Counted from the first letter of the stretch, positions 1 through 9,959 are shown. The stretch: DNA of 64,000 nt from Microbacterium proteolyticum (GCF_030818075.1 NZ_JAUSZZ010000001.1:1612001-1676000), one strand, 5' to 3'. Notes: a model not told the origin generated them from the sequence alone. A program made the numbers and translations.

Positions 1-92
1 AGCACGAGATCGCCCTCGGCGCCCCGCACGACCGTGCGCGCATCAAGGTCGTCCCGCGCGAGGAGATGATCCGGGTCTCGCGCGGCGAGTAG
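1..92 (+). CDS. C-terminal end of an unidentified protein (cut by window start)
   Basis: An open frame runs from base 3 to a TAG at 90-92 and encodes the last 29 residues of a protein, ending PREEMIRVSRGE. The codons show the strong third-position G/C typical of real genes here. Too little remains to name a family. A non-coding gap of about 100 bases follows. Confidence 0.5.
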   Translation, partial: HEIALGAPHDRARIKVVPREEMIRVSRGE

Positions 93-200
93 CGACACCG
101 ACTCCCGAGCCGTCCCGTCGATGACGTGGGCGGCTCGTCCGCGTCGGGCTCGCGGAGCGGGTGAAGGAGAATGGGGCGGGCGAGCCTACGGAGGTGACGG

Positions 201-557
201 ATGAGCGTGACGGCGATCTTCCTGGGTGTCTTCCTCATCGGGGCGGGTGCTGCTGCTTACCGGGGACGCTGGCGCCGGTGGGCCTTCGCGCGGCCGGTGT
301 TCTCCTTCGCAATCGGATTCGGGACCTTGTACGCGGGCCTCGCGATGGTGGTCTTCGGCGTGGTGACCCTTCTCGGAGATGCCGTCTCTGCGGGGGCGCA
401 ACGTGCAGCTGCGGTCGTCGTCATGGTGCTGATGGCCCTTATGCTCCTGTCGCTCTTCTGGTTCCCGCCGTTCCTGACCCCGCGGTGGTTCCGGGAGGAA
501 CGCGCGGCGCAGGAAGCGTCCGGCACACCACCTCTCTCGTCGCGCCCGCGCGACTAA
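201..557 (+). CDS. small membrane protein, hypothetical
   Basis: This 118-residue protein has three hydrophobic stretches, at about residues 1-20 (start MSVTAIFLGVFLIG), 34-57 and 67-90, then a charged tail. It is probably an integral membrane protein with a cytoplasmic C-terminus. A GGAGGTGAC Shine-Dalgarno sits just before the ATG, which fixes the start. No catalytic motif or known family is recognised. It stands alone ahead of the sugar transporter operon. Confidence 0.7.
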   Translation: MSVTAIFLGVFLIGAGAAAYRGRWRRWAFARPVFSFAIGFGTLYAGLAMVVFGVVTLLGDAVSAGAQRAAAVVVMVLMALMLLSLFWFPPFLTPRWFREERAAQEASGTPPLSSRPRD

Positions 558-666
558 CACCCATCCCTGCCGGAGGCAAGCCTCGCGGCCTGGATTCACC
601 CGCGTCGGCAGGATGGATGCCACGATGCCGGGCGCCGACGCCCGCACACCGAGGCGAGGGGGCCGG

Positions 667-1932
667 ATGCGAACGGTGAGACGGATCGTGGCCGGGGCCT
701 CGGCTCTCGCCCTCGCGGGCACGCTCGGCGCCTGCTCCGCGGGCGATGGGGTGCCGACGCTCACGTGGTACATCAACCCCGACGACGGCGGTCAGGCCGA
801 GATCGCGGCATCCTGTACCGAAGCCGCTGACGGGGCGTACCGCATCGAGACCTCCCTGCTCCCGCGCGACGCCGCCTCGCAGCGCGAGCAGCTCGCCCGG
901 CGTCTCGCCGCGAGCGACCGGTCGCTCGACATCATGAGCCTCGACCCGCCCTTCATCCCTGAATTGGCCGAACCCGGGTTCCTCGCGCCCGTCCCCGAGG
1001 AGCTGCAGAGCACCGACGGCATCGTCGAAGGCGCCGTGCAGTCGGCGAGCTGGAACGGTGAGCTGGTGACGGTGCCGTTCTGGGCCAACACGCAGCTGCT
1101 CTGGTATCGCAAGTCGGTCGCCGAGGCCGCCGGGCTCGACATGACGCAGCCGGTGACGTGGGACCAGATCATCCAGGCCGCCGAGGATCAGAACAAGCAG
1201 CTGGGCGTGCAGGGCGCGCTCGCCGAGTCGCTCACCGTGTGGATCAACGCGCTCGTCGCATCCGGGGGAGGGAAGATCCTCGACGACCCCGACGCGAAGC
1301 CCGACGAGATGCAGCTGGGTCTGGAGACGGATGCCGGCAGGAAGGCCGCCGACATCATCGCTCGGATCGGCTCATCGGGCCTCGGCGGTCCGGGCCTGCC
1401 GACCGCCGACGAGAACGCCGCCATGAACCTCTTCCAGGGCGACAACGGCTCGTTCATGGTCAACTGGCCGTTCGTCTACCCCGCCATGCAGGGCGCGGCT
1501 CCCGAGGTCGTGGAAGATCTCGGCTGGGCGGTGTACCCCCGTGTGGATGCCGGGACCCCGGCCGCTCCGCCCGTCGGCGGCATCAACCTCGGCGTCGGCG
1601 CGTACAGCGAGCATGTCGACCTCGCTTGGCAGGCGGTGGCCTGCATCGTCAGCCCCGAGAACCAGGCGCAGTACTTCGTCACGAACGGCAACCCGCCCTC
1701 GACCCTCGCGGCGTACGACGACGCGGAGGTGCAGGAGAAGTTCCCAATGGCGTCGACCATCGCCGAGTCGCTGCAGCTGGGCGCCCCGCGGCCGCAGACG
1801 CCGTACTACAACGAGATCTCGATCGGGCTGCAGCGCACGTGGCATCCGCCGAACGCCGTGAACCCCGACTCGACGCCCGAGACCTCGACGGACTTCATCC
1901 TCGCGGTGCTCAGAGGGGAGCGTCTGCTGTGA
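667..1932 (+). CDS. lpqY: LpqY-type trehalose ABC transporter substrate-binding lipoprotein
   Basis: This is the extracellular sugar-binding lipoprotein of an ABC importer. The ATG at 667 gives a clean lipoprotein signal (MRTVRR, hydrophobic core, lipobox LGAC), so it is preferred over an in-frame ATG 54 bases upstream. The mature protein carries features I recall from mycobacterial LpqY: an opening WYINPDDGGQAEIAASC, LPRDAASQREQLARRL, NTQLLWYR, VNWPFV, GGINLGV and a late TPYYNEISIGLQ. The gene order (binding protein, two permeases, ATPase) matches lpqY-sugABC, which imports trehalose. Its last four bases overlap the sugA GTG start. The substrate is inferred from family resemblance; another disaccharide is possible. 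Confidence 0.8.
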   Translation: MRTVRRIVAGASALALAGTLGACSAGDGVPTLTWYINPDDGGQAEIAASCTEAADGAYRIETSLLPRDAASQREQLARRLAASDRSLDIMSLDPPFIPELAEPGFLAPVPEELQSTDGIVEGAVQSASWNGELVTVPFWANTQLLWYRKSVAEAAGLDMTQPVTWDQIIQAAEDQNKQLGVQGALAESLTVWINALVASGGGKILDDPDAKPDEMQLGLETDAGRKAADIIARIGSSGLGGPGLPTADENAAMNLFQGDNGSFMVNWPFVYPAMQGAAPEVVEDLGWAVYPRVDAGTPAAPPVGGINLGVGAYSEHVDLAWQAVACIVSPENQAQYFVTNGNPPSTLAAYDDAEVQEKFPMASTIAESLQLGAPRPQTPYYNEISIGLQRTWHPPNAVNPDSTPETSTDFILAVLRGERLL

Positions 1933-2897
1933 CTGACACGATCGCCACCCGCGCCACGCGGCGTGAACAGGCGGCTACGCCGCCCCCGAAGAAGCGCCGC
2001 TCCGACCGTGCCCGCGCCGAGGCCCGCCTCGGATGGATGCTCGCCGGCCCGGCCTTCGGCATCATGCTGCTGGTCACGCTCTACCCGATCGTGCAGGCTC
2101 TGTGGGACTCGCTGTTCAGCCTGCGCCTCACCGCGCCCGACGACCGCGAGTTCATCTGGTTCCGCAACTACCAGGTCATCCTGAGCGACCCGGCCTTCTG
2201 GCAGTCCATGGGCGTGACGCTGTTCATCACGGTCGTCACGGTGCTGCTCGAGCTCATCATCGGCTTCGGGTTCGCCCTCGTCATGCACCGGGCGATCAAG
2301 AAGCTCCGCGGCTTCGCCCGCACGGCGATCCTCGTGCCGTACGGCATCATCACCGTGGTCTCGGCCTTCGCCTTCTTCTACGCCTTCGACATCAACTCCG
2401 GCGGATACGTCAACAATTGGCTGTCGTGGATCCCCGGGTTCGACGAGAACCTCAACTGGTTCGCCTACCAGGGCACCTCGCTCGCGGTCATCATCCTCAG
2501 CGAGGTGTGGAAGACCACACCGTTCATCTCTCTCCTGCTGCTGTCGGGGCTCGCCCAGGTTCCCGGCGACCTCGAGGAGGCGGCGAAGGTCGACGGCGCC
2601 ACCTCGTGGGAGGTGCTGCGCCGGGTCATCCTGCCGAACATGAAGGCCGCGATCATGGTCGCCGTGCTCTTCCGCACGCTCGAGGCGTTCCGCATCTTCG
2701 ACAACATCTTCATCATGACCGCGGGGGCCAACAACACCGAGGCGCTGTCGCTCCTGGCGTACAACACCTCGATCGGTCGCCTCGAGATCGGACTCGGCTC
2801 CGCCATCTCGGTGCTGCTGTTCCTGAGCGTCCTGGTCATCGCGGGCATTTTCATCAAGGGATTCAGAGTCGACCTGTCGGCGGGGAGGAACTCGTGA
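1929..2897 (+). CDS. sugA: SugA-type sugar ABC transporter permease
   Basis: A 322-residue permease, MalF/SugA type. The GTG start overlaps the lpqY stop as GTGA, typical of coupled translation. A basic, Pro-rich N-terminal tail of about 40 residues precedes the first membrane segment (MLAGPAFGIMLLVTLYPIV). About six membrane helices follow. The EAA loop that contacts the ATPase reads EEAAKVDGATSWEVLRRVIL. It should pair with the sugB product to form the membrane channel. The neighbouring ATPase gene lies two genes downstream in the same operon. Confidence 0.85.
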   Translation: MTDTIATRATRREQAATPPPKKRRSDRARAEARLGWMLAGPAFGIMLLVTLYPIVQALWDSLFSLRLTAPDDREFIWFRNYQVILSDPAFWQSMGVTLFITVVTVLLELIIGFGFALVMHRAIKKLRGFARTAILVPYGIITVVSAFAFFYAFDINSGGYVNNWLSWIPGFDENLNWFAYQGTSLAVIILSEVWKTTPFISLLLLSGLAQVPGDLEEAAKVDGATSWEVLRRVILPNMKAAIMVAVLFRTLEAFRIFDNIFIMTAGANNTEALSLLAYNTSIGRLEIGLGSAISVLLFLSVLVIAGIFIKGFRVDLSAGRNS

Positions 2898-2953
2898 GGG
2901 ATCGCGACACGACCTCGGCTCCCGGCATCCGGTGCGAAGGGATGTGTGGGTAG
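2894..2953 (+). other. 19-codon mini-ORF between sugA and sugB
   Basis: A GTG overlapping the sugA stop (GTGA) opens a 19-codon frame that ends in a TAG directly abutting the sugB ATG (TAGATG). It is in the same frame as sugB. Either it couples sugA and sugB translation, or the TAG is a nonsense change that shortened an older sugB N-terminus. Its peptide (VRDRDTTSAPGIRCEGMCG) has no recognisable features. Confidence 0.45.
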
Positions 2954-3802
2954 ATGCGCGCAATGACCTGGCCCCAGCGGATCATGTGGCTCGCGATCAT
3001 CGCGGCCGTGCTGGTGTGGTCGCTCTTCCCGGTCTTCTCGATCGCGATGACGTCGTTCAAGACGCAGGCCGGCCTCTTCTCGGGGACGCTCTTCCCGCAG
3101 GAGTGGACGCTCGACAACTACGCCACGATCCTCGCTCCCGGCGGCAGCGCCCAGGACCTGTTCTTGCCGGCGCTGCGCAACTCGATCGGCATCTCGCTGA
3201 TCGCGACGTTCATCGCCGTCGTGCTGGCGACGCTGTGCGCGTACGCGATCGCGCGGCTCGACTTCCCCGGCAAGCGGATCATCCTCACCACGGCGCTCGC
3301 CGTGTCAGTCTTCCCGATCGTCTCAATCGTCACGCCGCTGTTCAACCTGTGGCGCGTCGTCGGGCTCTACGACACGTGGCTCGGGCTGATCATCCCGTAC
3401 CTGTCGCTGACGCTTCCGATCTCGATATGGACGCTCGCAGCGTTCTTCCGCCAGATCCCGTGGGAGCTCGAGCAGGCGGCGCAGGTCGACGGCGCGACGC
3501 CCTTCGAGGCGTTCCGCAAGACGGTCGTCCCGCTCGCGGCACCCGGCGTCTTCACCACGGCGATCATCGCGTTCTTCATCGCGTGGAACGACTTCGTCTA
3601 CGGCATCTCGCTGACATCGACGGATGCCGCGCGCCCGGTGCCCGCGGCCCTGTCGTTCTTCACCGGCGCCTCGCAGTTCGAGGAGCCCACCGGCGCCATC
3701 TCGGCCGCCGCCATCGTCGTCACGATCCCGATCGTCATCGTCGTCGTCATCTTCCAGCGTCGGATCGTCTCGGGCCTGACCCAGGGCGCGGTCAAGGGGT
3801 AG
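2954..3802 (+). CDS. sugB: SugB-type sugar ABC transporter permease
   Basis: A 282-residue permease, MalG/SugB type, with about six membrane helices starting at MWLAIIAAVLVWSLFPVFSI and an EAA loop EQAAQVDGATPFEAFRKTVV. It forms the channel with SugA. The ATG directly follows a TAG in the same frame, and no good Shine-Dalgarno is visible, so translation probably depends on ribosomes arriving from upstream. The family's usual length fits this start. Confidence 0.85.
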   Translation: MRAMTWPQRIMWLAIIAAVLVWSLFPVFSIAMTSFKTQAGLFSGTLFPQEWTLDNYATILAPGGSAQDLFLPALRNSIGISLIATFIAVVLATLCAYAIARLDFPGKRIILTTALAVSVFPIVSIVTPLFNLWRVVGLYDTWLGLIIPYLSLTLPISIWTLAAFFRQIPWELEQAAQVDGATPFEAFRKTVVPLAAPGVFTTAIIAFFIAWNDFVYGISLTSTDAARPVPAALSFFTGASQFEEPTGAISAAAIVVTIPIVIVVVIFQRRIVSGLTQGAVKG

Positions 3803-3813
3803 AGGGTCCTCCC

Positions 3814-3864
3814 ATGGCATCCATCGCTCGCACCAGAACCGCCTCGAGCAGCGTCGAAGACTGA
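3814..3864 (+). other. 16-codon mini-ORF ahead of sugC sharing its first codons
   Basis: ATGGCATCCATC at 3814 is repeated exactly at the sugC start (3877), in the same frame. The first copy opens a peptide of 16 residues (MASIARTRTASSSVED) ending TGA at 3862-3864, twelve bases before sugC. The strong Shine-Dalgarno AAGGAG lies after the mini-ORF, so sugC does not need it. It looks like a duplicated gene start. Confidence 0.4.
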
Positions 3865-3876
3865 AGGAGAGAGTTC

Positions 3877-5139
<1,263 letters not shown>

Positions 5140-5157
5140 GGCGCCGGGCCGTGCCGT

Positions 5158-5229
5158 ACTCCTGAGAATCGTGCGGCGCGGGGCAGAGTTCAGCCGTTCA
5201 GGCCTCGCCGCGAGTGGTTTCTCAGGAGT
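5158..5229. repeat. intergenic inverted repeat
   Basis: ACTCCTGAGAA at 5158-5168 is mirrored exactly by TTCTCAGGAGT at 5219-5229, eleven base pairs with a 50-base spacer, between sugC and the hydrolase gene. It has no T-run, so it is a poor terminator. It may be a dispersed intergenic repeat or a protein site. Confidence 0.55.
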
Positions 5230-5275
5230 CTCGCCCGAGCGCTCGCTGCGCGCGGTCCCGGCATAGGCTGTCGCG

Positions 5276-6238
5276 ATGGGGGAGTGGCATCCGGACATCC
5301 TCGGCGAGGGCTTCGAGCAGTCGACCCTGCCGCTGGGCGAGGATGCCGAGGGGGAGGTCGTCGCAACGCTCGTGCGGTCGCGGCCGCACCCCGGCGCGCG
5401 CCTGTTCGGAGAGCTGCGCGACACCGACGTGCTGTACGTCCACGGCTGGTCGGATTACTTCTTCCAGACCGACCTGGCGCGCTTCTTCACCGATCGGGGC
5501 GCCCGCTTCTACGCCCTCGACCTGCGCAAGTACGGCCGCAGCCTCCGCCCCGGCCAATCGCCGGGGTACGTCGCCGCGCTCGATGTGTACGACGCCGACA
5601 TCGCGGCGGCTTTGGATTCCATGGGCACCGCGCGCGCGGGGCATCGGCTGCTCCTCCTCGGCCACAGCACCGGCGGTCTGACCCTGACGCTCTGGGCGTC
5701 GCGGCATCCCGGAGTCGCAGACGCCCTCGTCCTGAACAGCCCGTGGCTCGAACTCCAGCTCGGACCACTCGGACGCCAGGCCCTCACGCCGCTCGTGAAC
5801 GCCCGTGCGCGGCTCGAACCTCTCGGCAAGCATCCGGCGGTCGACCTGGGCTTCTACACCCGTGCCCAGAGGGAGGTGGGAACCCTGCCCGACAGCCCCG
5901 AGGGATGGCGTCCCGCCCAGGGCTTCCCGACCCATCCCGGCTGGCTGGCCGCGGTGATCGCGGGCCATGCGCGGGTGGCATCCGGGCTCGATGTCGGATG
6001 CCCGGCGCTCGTGCTGCTGTCGGCGCGGTCGACGGTCGCGTTGACGTGGAACGACGCGATGCGAGCGAGCGACTCGGTACTCATCGTCGACGACATCGCC
6101 CGCGCGGCAACCCGCATCGCCCGCACCGTGACGATCTCGCGCATCGAGGGAGCGCTCCACGACGTGTTCCTGTCGGCGGAGGCTGCTCGGGATGCCGCGT
6201 ACGCGGCGCTCGAGGACGGAATGCGCGCGCTGGGCTGA
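5276..6238 (+). CDS. alpha/beta hydrolase (serine hydrolase, lysophospholipase-like)
   Basis: A 320-residue alpha/beta-hydrolase. The nucleophile elbow is GHSTGG near residue 127, with an oxyanion-region HGWSDYFFQ near residue 59 and a late His in EGALHDVFLS near residue 297; the acid is probably in a preceding Asp-rich strand. The fold resembles monoacylglycerol lipases and S33 hydrolases; the substrate is unknown. A -10-like TAGGCT at 5264-5269 lies six bases before the ATG with no Shine-Dalgarno, suggesting a leaderless transcript. It stands alone. Confidence 0.8.
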   Translation: MGEWHPDILGEGFEQSTLPLGEDAEGEVVATLVRSRPHPGARLFGELRDTDVLYVHGWSDYFFQTDLARFFTDRGARFYALDLRKYGRSLRPGQSPGYVAALDVYDADIAAALDSMGTARAGHRLLLLGHSTGGLTLTLWASRHPGVADALVLNSPWLELQLGPLGRQALTPLVNARARLEPLGKHPAVDLGFYTRAQREVGTLPDSPEGWRPAQGFPTHPGWLAAVIAGHARVASGLDVGCPALVLLSARSTVALTWNDAMRASDSVLIVDDIARAATRIARTVTISRIEGALHDVFLSAEAARDAAYAALEDGMRALG

Positions 6239-6249
6239 GGCGCCGCGAT

Positions 6250-6290
6250 CCCTCGACGGAAGGCCCCGCGAGGGAACCCGCCGTCGAGGG
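6250..6290. terminator. bidirectional hairpin between convergent genes
   Basis: CCCTCGACGG (6250-6259) pairs with CCGTCGAGGG (6281-6290) in the short gap between two convergent genes. It should end transcription from both sides. Confidence 0.6.
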
Positions 6291-6297
6291 TGCGGGA

Positions 6298-7641
6298 TCA
6301 GTCGGCACGGTCGGCCGCGGCGTACTTCTCGGCCAGGCCGTCCTCGTCCGCAGCCTCAGCGGTGACGCTCTTGCGGCCGGCGTAGACGTCGCGGTCGATC
6401 TCGTCGGTGCCGTTCGCGACGAGCAGGGCGACCATGGTGTCGCCGTTGACGTTGAGGAACGTGCGGAAGATGCCGGTGAACCAGTCGACGGCGATCAGGA
6501 GGCCGACCGCCTCCAGGGGCAGCCCGAGCGAGGTGGCGAGGAAGGTCGCCGCGACCGCGAAGCCGCCGGGGACGGTGATCGTGCCCATGTTGAGCATGAT
6601 CGCCAGGGCCATGCCGAGGATGATCTGGCCGGGGGTGAGCTCGACGCGCGATGCCTGCGCGAGGAAGAGGATGACGATCGTGTAGTTGAGCACCGCGCCG
6701 TACGAGCCCATGGTCAGACCCACCGACAGGGTGAAGTTGGCAACGCGCTGGCTGATGCCGACCTTTTCGACCGCGTTCTTCAGCACCGTGGGGTACGTCA
6801 CCGCCGAACTCGTCGTGGTGACGGCGATCACCGTCTGCTCGGCGAGTTTGCCGGGGAGGGCGGCGGGGTTCAGGCGGGTGCGGAGGGTGACGACGACCAC
6901 GAACACGGCCGTGACGATGAGGACGCCCACCAGCGTCGAGCCCAGGTACGACAGAGCGGTGGTGACGACGGCGAAGCCCACGTCGCCCGCGAGGGCGGCG
7001 AGCAGGCAGAACACGCCGATGGGCGCGATACGCATGACGAGACGGATCATGCCCAGGATGATCTGCTGCAGCTGGTCGAGCAGCGTGACGACGAGGGTGT
7101 TGCCGGTCGCCCGGACGTAGCCGTTCAGGGCCAGGCCGAACAGCAGCGAGAACACGATGATGGGCAGCATGGTCGCCGTCGACATCGCGTTGAAGATGTT
7201 GGTCGAGACGAAGCCGAGGATAGTCTCCTGCCAGCTCGCGGGCTTCGCCGACTCCTGCAGCGCCGGGTCGACCGCGCCCGAGTAGTCGATGCCGGCGCCG
7301 GGCTGGATCAGCGTCGCGAGACCCCATCCGACGAGCGCGGCGATCACCGAGAAGCCGATCATCCACGCGAAGGTCCGTCCGGCGAGCCGTCCCATTCCCG
7401 ACCCCGTCATCGAGCCCGTCGCGACGATCACCGACGCCATCACGAGCGGAACGATCGCCATCTGGATCAGCCGGATGAACAGGTCGCCGATGAACTTGAT
7501 GTTGGCGGCCCATTCCCCGGTGATCAGGCCGAAGACGATCCCCAGCACCGCGGCGAGCGCGATGAGGGTGGCCGGATGCCGGAGCACCTTCCAGGTCGTC
7601 CCGATGGTGCGGGAGGAACCCGTCGTTCCGGTGGTGGTCAT
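6298..7641 (-). CDS. dicarboxylate/amino acid:cation symporter (DAACS family)
   Basis: A 447-residue membrane protein of the DctA/GltP glutamate-dicarboxylate symporter family. It has the family's re-entrant serine-rich loop (TTSSAVTYPTVL) and the following TM7-8 region (NFTLSVGLTMGSYGAVLNYT). Eight helices and two hairpins are expected in the inner membrane. It should import a C4-dicarboxylate or acidic amino acid with Na+ or H+. It is divergent from a GntR/FCD regulator with FCD-type operators between them, so substrate-induced expression is likely. Confidence 0.9.
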   Translation of the reverse strand: MTTTGTTGSSRTIGTTWKVLRHPATLIALAAVLGIVFGLITGEWAANIKFIGDLFIRLIQMAIVPLVMASVIVATGSMTGSGMGRLAGRTFAWMIGFSVIAALVGWGLATLIQPGAGIDYSGAVDPALQESAKPASWQETILGFVSTNIFNAMSTATMLPIIVFSLLFGLALNGYVRATGNTLVVTLLDQLQQIILGMIRLVMRIAPIGVFCLLAALAGDVGFAVVTTALSYLGSTLVGVLIVTAVFVVVVTLRTRLNPAALPGKLAEQTVIAVTTTSSAVTYPTVLKNAVEKVGISQRVANFTLSVGLTMGSYGAVLNYTIVILFLAQASRVELTPGQIILGMALAIMLNMGTITVPGGFAVAATFLATSLGLPLEAVGLLIAVDWFTGIFRTFLNVNGDTMVALLVANGTDEIDRDVYAGRKSVTAEAADEDGLAEKYAAADRAD

Positions 7642-7669
7642 GGTCGGCCCTCGTCTCGATTAACGTTTT

Positions 7670-7746
7670 CGGTCTGTCCAATTGTGGGAGGAAGTCGTTT
7701 CATCCCGCGTCCTCGGCTGTTTCCAGCCCGTAACGGTCTGACCAAT
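7670..7746. promoter_or_regulatory. pair of GntR/FCD-type operators
   Basis: Two related sites lie in the divergent gap: CGGTCTGTCCAATT at 7670-7683 and AACGGTCTGACCAAT at 7732-7746. The second contains the perfect GGT-ctg-ACC palindrome. Read on the other strand it is ATTGGTCAGACCGTT, close to the ATTGGTnnnACCAAT site known for FCD regulators such as LldR and PdhR. The gene to the right encodes an FCD regulator. Confidence 0.7.
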
Positions 7747-7795
7747 CTCACCCGGGCTGGTGTCAGCGCCTGGGAGGATGGGAGGGGAGGAAGAC

Positions 7796-8500
7796 ATGAC
7801 GGACGGCCAGGCGCTCGCGCCTCTGCAGCGCGGCGGCGGATCCCTGCGGGACGAGATCGTCGCCCGTTTGCGCGCGCTCATCGTCACGGGGGTGCTCAAG
7901 CCGGGCGATCGCCTGGCCACGGAGCGAGACCTCGCCGCCCAGCTGGCGGTGTCGCGTTCGGCGGTGCGCGAGGCGCTGCTGCGCCTGGAGTCGGCGGGTC
8001 TCATCGAACGGCGTCAGGGGAGCGGCACCCGTGTCAGCGGGCGGATCCCGGTGTCGGCGGTTCTCGCGACGCTCGAGGGCGACGACGATGGAACCGTTGC
8101 GGCGTCCGCGGAGTTCCGCACCGTCGTCGAGCCGCAGATCGCACGCCTGGCGGCATCGCGCATCGACGAGGAGCAGATCGCCGCGCTGGCCGCCCTGCTC
8201 GCCGAGTCCGACCAGGTGCGCGACATCGAGCACTCCGTGCGATTGGATGTCGCCTTCCACGTGGCCATCGCCGCGGCCACGCGCAACCCCCTGCTGACCT
8301 CGCTCAGCGAGCTCACCGTGTCGTGGACCGTCGAGGCCCGCGTATCGTCCCACCTCGACGAGGAGGGCCGCCGCCTGTCGCATGACGGTCATGCGCGCCT
8401 GCTGCGTGCGCTCAGAGCCGGCGACCCCGACGGTGCCGAGGCCGCGATGCGGGTGCACCTGGACGAGATCGCCGACCTGGTGGCGCGCGCCCGCACCTGA
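7796..8500 (+). CDS. GntR-family (FadR/FCD subfamily) transcriptional regulator
   Basis: A 234-residue regulator. The N-terminal winged helix holds PGDRLATERDLAAQLAVSRSAVREAL, the GntR signature. The C-terminal all-helical FCD domain (about residues 90-230) has metal/ligand-type His residues in VAFHVAIAAATRNPLL and SHDGHARLLRALRAGD. GGAGGGGAGG precedes the ATG at 7796, preferred over an in-frame GTG at 7760. It probably represses the divergent symporter and itself until an organic acid binds. Confidence 0.88.
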   Translation: MTDGQALAPLQRGGGSLRDEIVARLRALIVTGVLKPGDRLATERDLAAQLAVSRSAVREALLRLESAGLIERRQGSGTRVSGRIPVSAVLATLEGDDDGTVAASAEFRTVVEPQIARLAASRIDEEQIAALAALLAESDQVRDIEHSVRLDVAFHVAIAAATRNPLLTSLSELTVSWTVEARVSSHLDEEGRRLSHDGHARLLRALRAGDPDGAEAAMRVHLDEIADLVARART

Positions 8501-8563
8501 GTCGGTGGTCGCGGGCGACGGCGGACCGACCCCCGCGCCGCACCCGTGCCCGGGCGCATGAAA

Positions 8564-8589
8564 AGGGCCCGATCCGAAGACCGGGCCCT
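8564..8589 (-). terminator. terminator of the NRAMP-like gene
   Basis: AGGGCCCG and CGGGCCCT form an 8-bp stem with a 10-base loop. On the minus strand it is followed by TTTT, a normal intrinsic terminator 12 bases beyond the NRAMP-like stop. Confidence 0.8.
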
Positions 8590-8601
8590 GCTCGCACGAC
8601 C

Positions 8602-9918
8602 TCAGCCGCCGATGAGGCTGACCATCAACCGGATCGACAGCGCCACCACCGCGATCAGGCCGATGCCGCCGGCGACGTTCTGCCACCAGCGGTTGCGCAG
8701 GGACCCCATGAGCTTCCTGTTGTTCGCCATCACGATGATCAGCGCCGCGAGGATCGGCGCGAACAGCACGGTCAGTGCCTGCGCGATGACGATCAATTGC
8801 ACGGGCGAGGCGCCGGCGAACGCGATCGTGACGCCGAGGCCGAAGGCCAGGATGAAGGCGCTGCCGAGTCGCGCCGCCAGGGTCTCGGCGGAAGCGCCGC
8901 GCCCGATGGCATCCGAGAGCATCGTGCCGCCCGCGATGCAGTTGGGGATCATCGACGAGAAGGCCGCTCCGAAGAAGCCCAGGGCGAAGATCCAGGCGCC
9001 CACCGGCCCCGCGACCGGCTCGAAGATGCGCGCGAGTCCCGTGAACGCACCGGGAGTGTCTGCGCCGGTCTGCCCGAGGACGGAAGCCGCGACCACGATC
9101 ACCAATGCCGTCATGATGCCCGGGGCGACGATGCCGGGGATCGTGTCGACGATCGTGATGTCGCGGTACTCGTCTTCGTGGCGCTCACGCGCCTTGGTGC
9201 CGTAGGAGGCGAAGAAGGCCGCGTTGATCGAGAAGTTCGTGCCCACGAGGCCGATGATGAGCAGCCAGGCCCCGCCGGGGATGACGGGGATGAGTCCGGC
9301 GCCCGCGGCCGCCCAGTCGGGGTTCGACGCGAAGGCCGAGGCGATGAAGCAGAACGCCATGAGCGCCACGATGACGATGAGGATCTTCTCCACGACGCCG
9401 TAGATCTTCTTCAGCAGCAGGATCGTGCCGACCAGCACGGTGCAGATCACGGTCCACATCACGGGGGAGGTGCCGGGGATGAGCATCGACAGCCCGACTC
9501 CCGAGCCGACCGCGTTACCCACCGAGAAGCACAGGGTGATGAGGAAGACGCCGATCCCGGCGACCACGCCCGCCCAGGTGCCGAGGCTGTCCTTGATCGA
9601 GGAGATGAGCGAGACGGGTGTGCGGATGCCGAGCCGCACGCTCATGTCGGTCAGGAAGATCATGAGGATGGTCGACACGATGATCACCCAGATGAGGGTG
9701 TACCCGTAAAGGGCTCCGGCGTTCATCGCGGTGGTGAGGTTGCCGGGGCCGAACTGCCAGGCGCCCGCGACGAAGGCGGGACCGATCAGGGCGAGGCGGC
9801 GCCAGAACGTGCGCCGCGTGCGGTGGGAATCGACGATGCTGCGCACCGTCTCGGTCGAGATGCGCCCGTGGCCGGTGCCGGGGGTCGCGGGGGGTCGTGC
9901 GGTGGTGCGGTCGCTCAT
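8602..9918 (-). CDS. NRAMP-family transporter lacking canonical metal-binding residues
   Basis: A 438-residue membrane protein with 10-11 helices and the NRAMP (SLC11) fold signature: GPAFVAGAWQFGPGNLTTA in TM1 and a long IWVIIVSTILMIFL helix. In metal-transporting NRAMPs TM1 has DPGN and TM6 has a Met-Pro-His; here TM1 reads GPGN and the TM6 region reads LVGTNFSINAAFFAS. The Asp and the Met ligands are therefore missing, so Mn/Fe transport is doubtful. GGAAGGAAC precedes the ATG at 9918. It follows an aldolase-family gene under a divergent LacI regulator, pointing to an organic substrate. Confidence 0.8.
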   Translation of the reverse strand: MSDRTTARPPATPGTGHGRISTETVRSIVDSHRTRRTFWRRLALIGPAFVAGAWQFGPGNLTTAMNAGALYGYTLIWVIIVSTILMIFLTDMSVRLGIRTPVSLISSIKDSLGTWAGVVAGIGVFLITLCFSVGNAVGSGVGLSMLIPGTSPVMWTVICTVLVGTILLLKKIYGVVEKILIVIVALMAFCFIASAFASNPDWAAAGAGLIPVIPGGAWLLIIGLVGTNFSINAAFFASYGTKARERHEDEYRDITIVDTIPGIVAPGIMTALVIVVAASVLGQTGADTPGAFTGLARIFEPVAGPVGAWIFALGFFGAAFSSMIPNCIAGGTMLSDAIGRGASAETLAARLGSAFILAFGLGVTIAFAGASPVQLIVIAQALTVLFAPILAALIIVMANNRKLMGSLRNRWWQNVAGGIGLIAVVALSIRLMVSLIGG

Positions 9919-9959
9919 GGTCGTTCCTTCCGTCGTCGTTGACGTTGCGGGGTTCATGA

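Noticed and set aside
5284..8385. A 1033-codon plus-strand frame covering three genes
   Set aside because: It runs across a hydrolase, an opposite-strand symporter and a regulator in the wrong frame, with low-complexity Arg/Gly sequence. The three underlying genes have clear family motifs.
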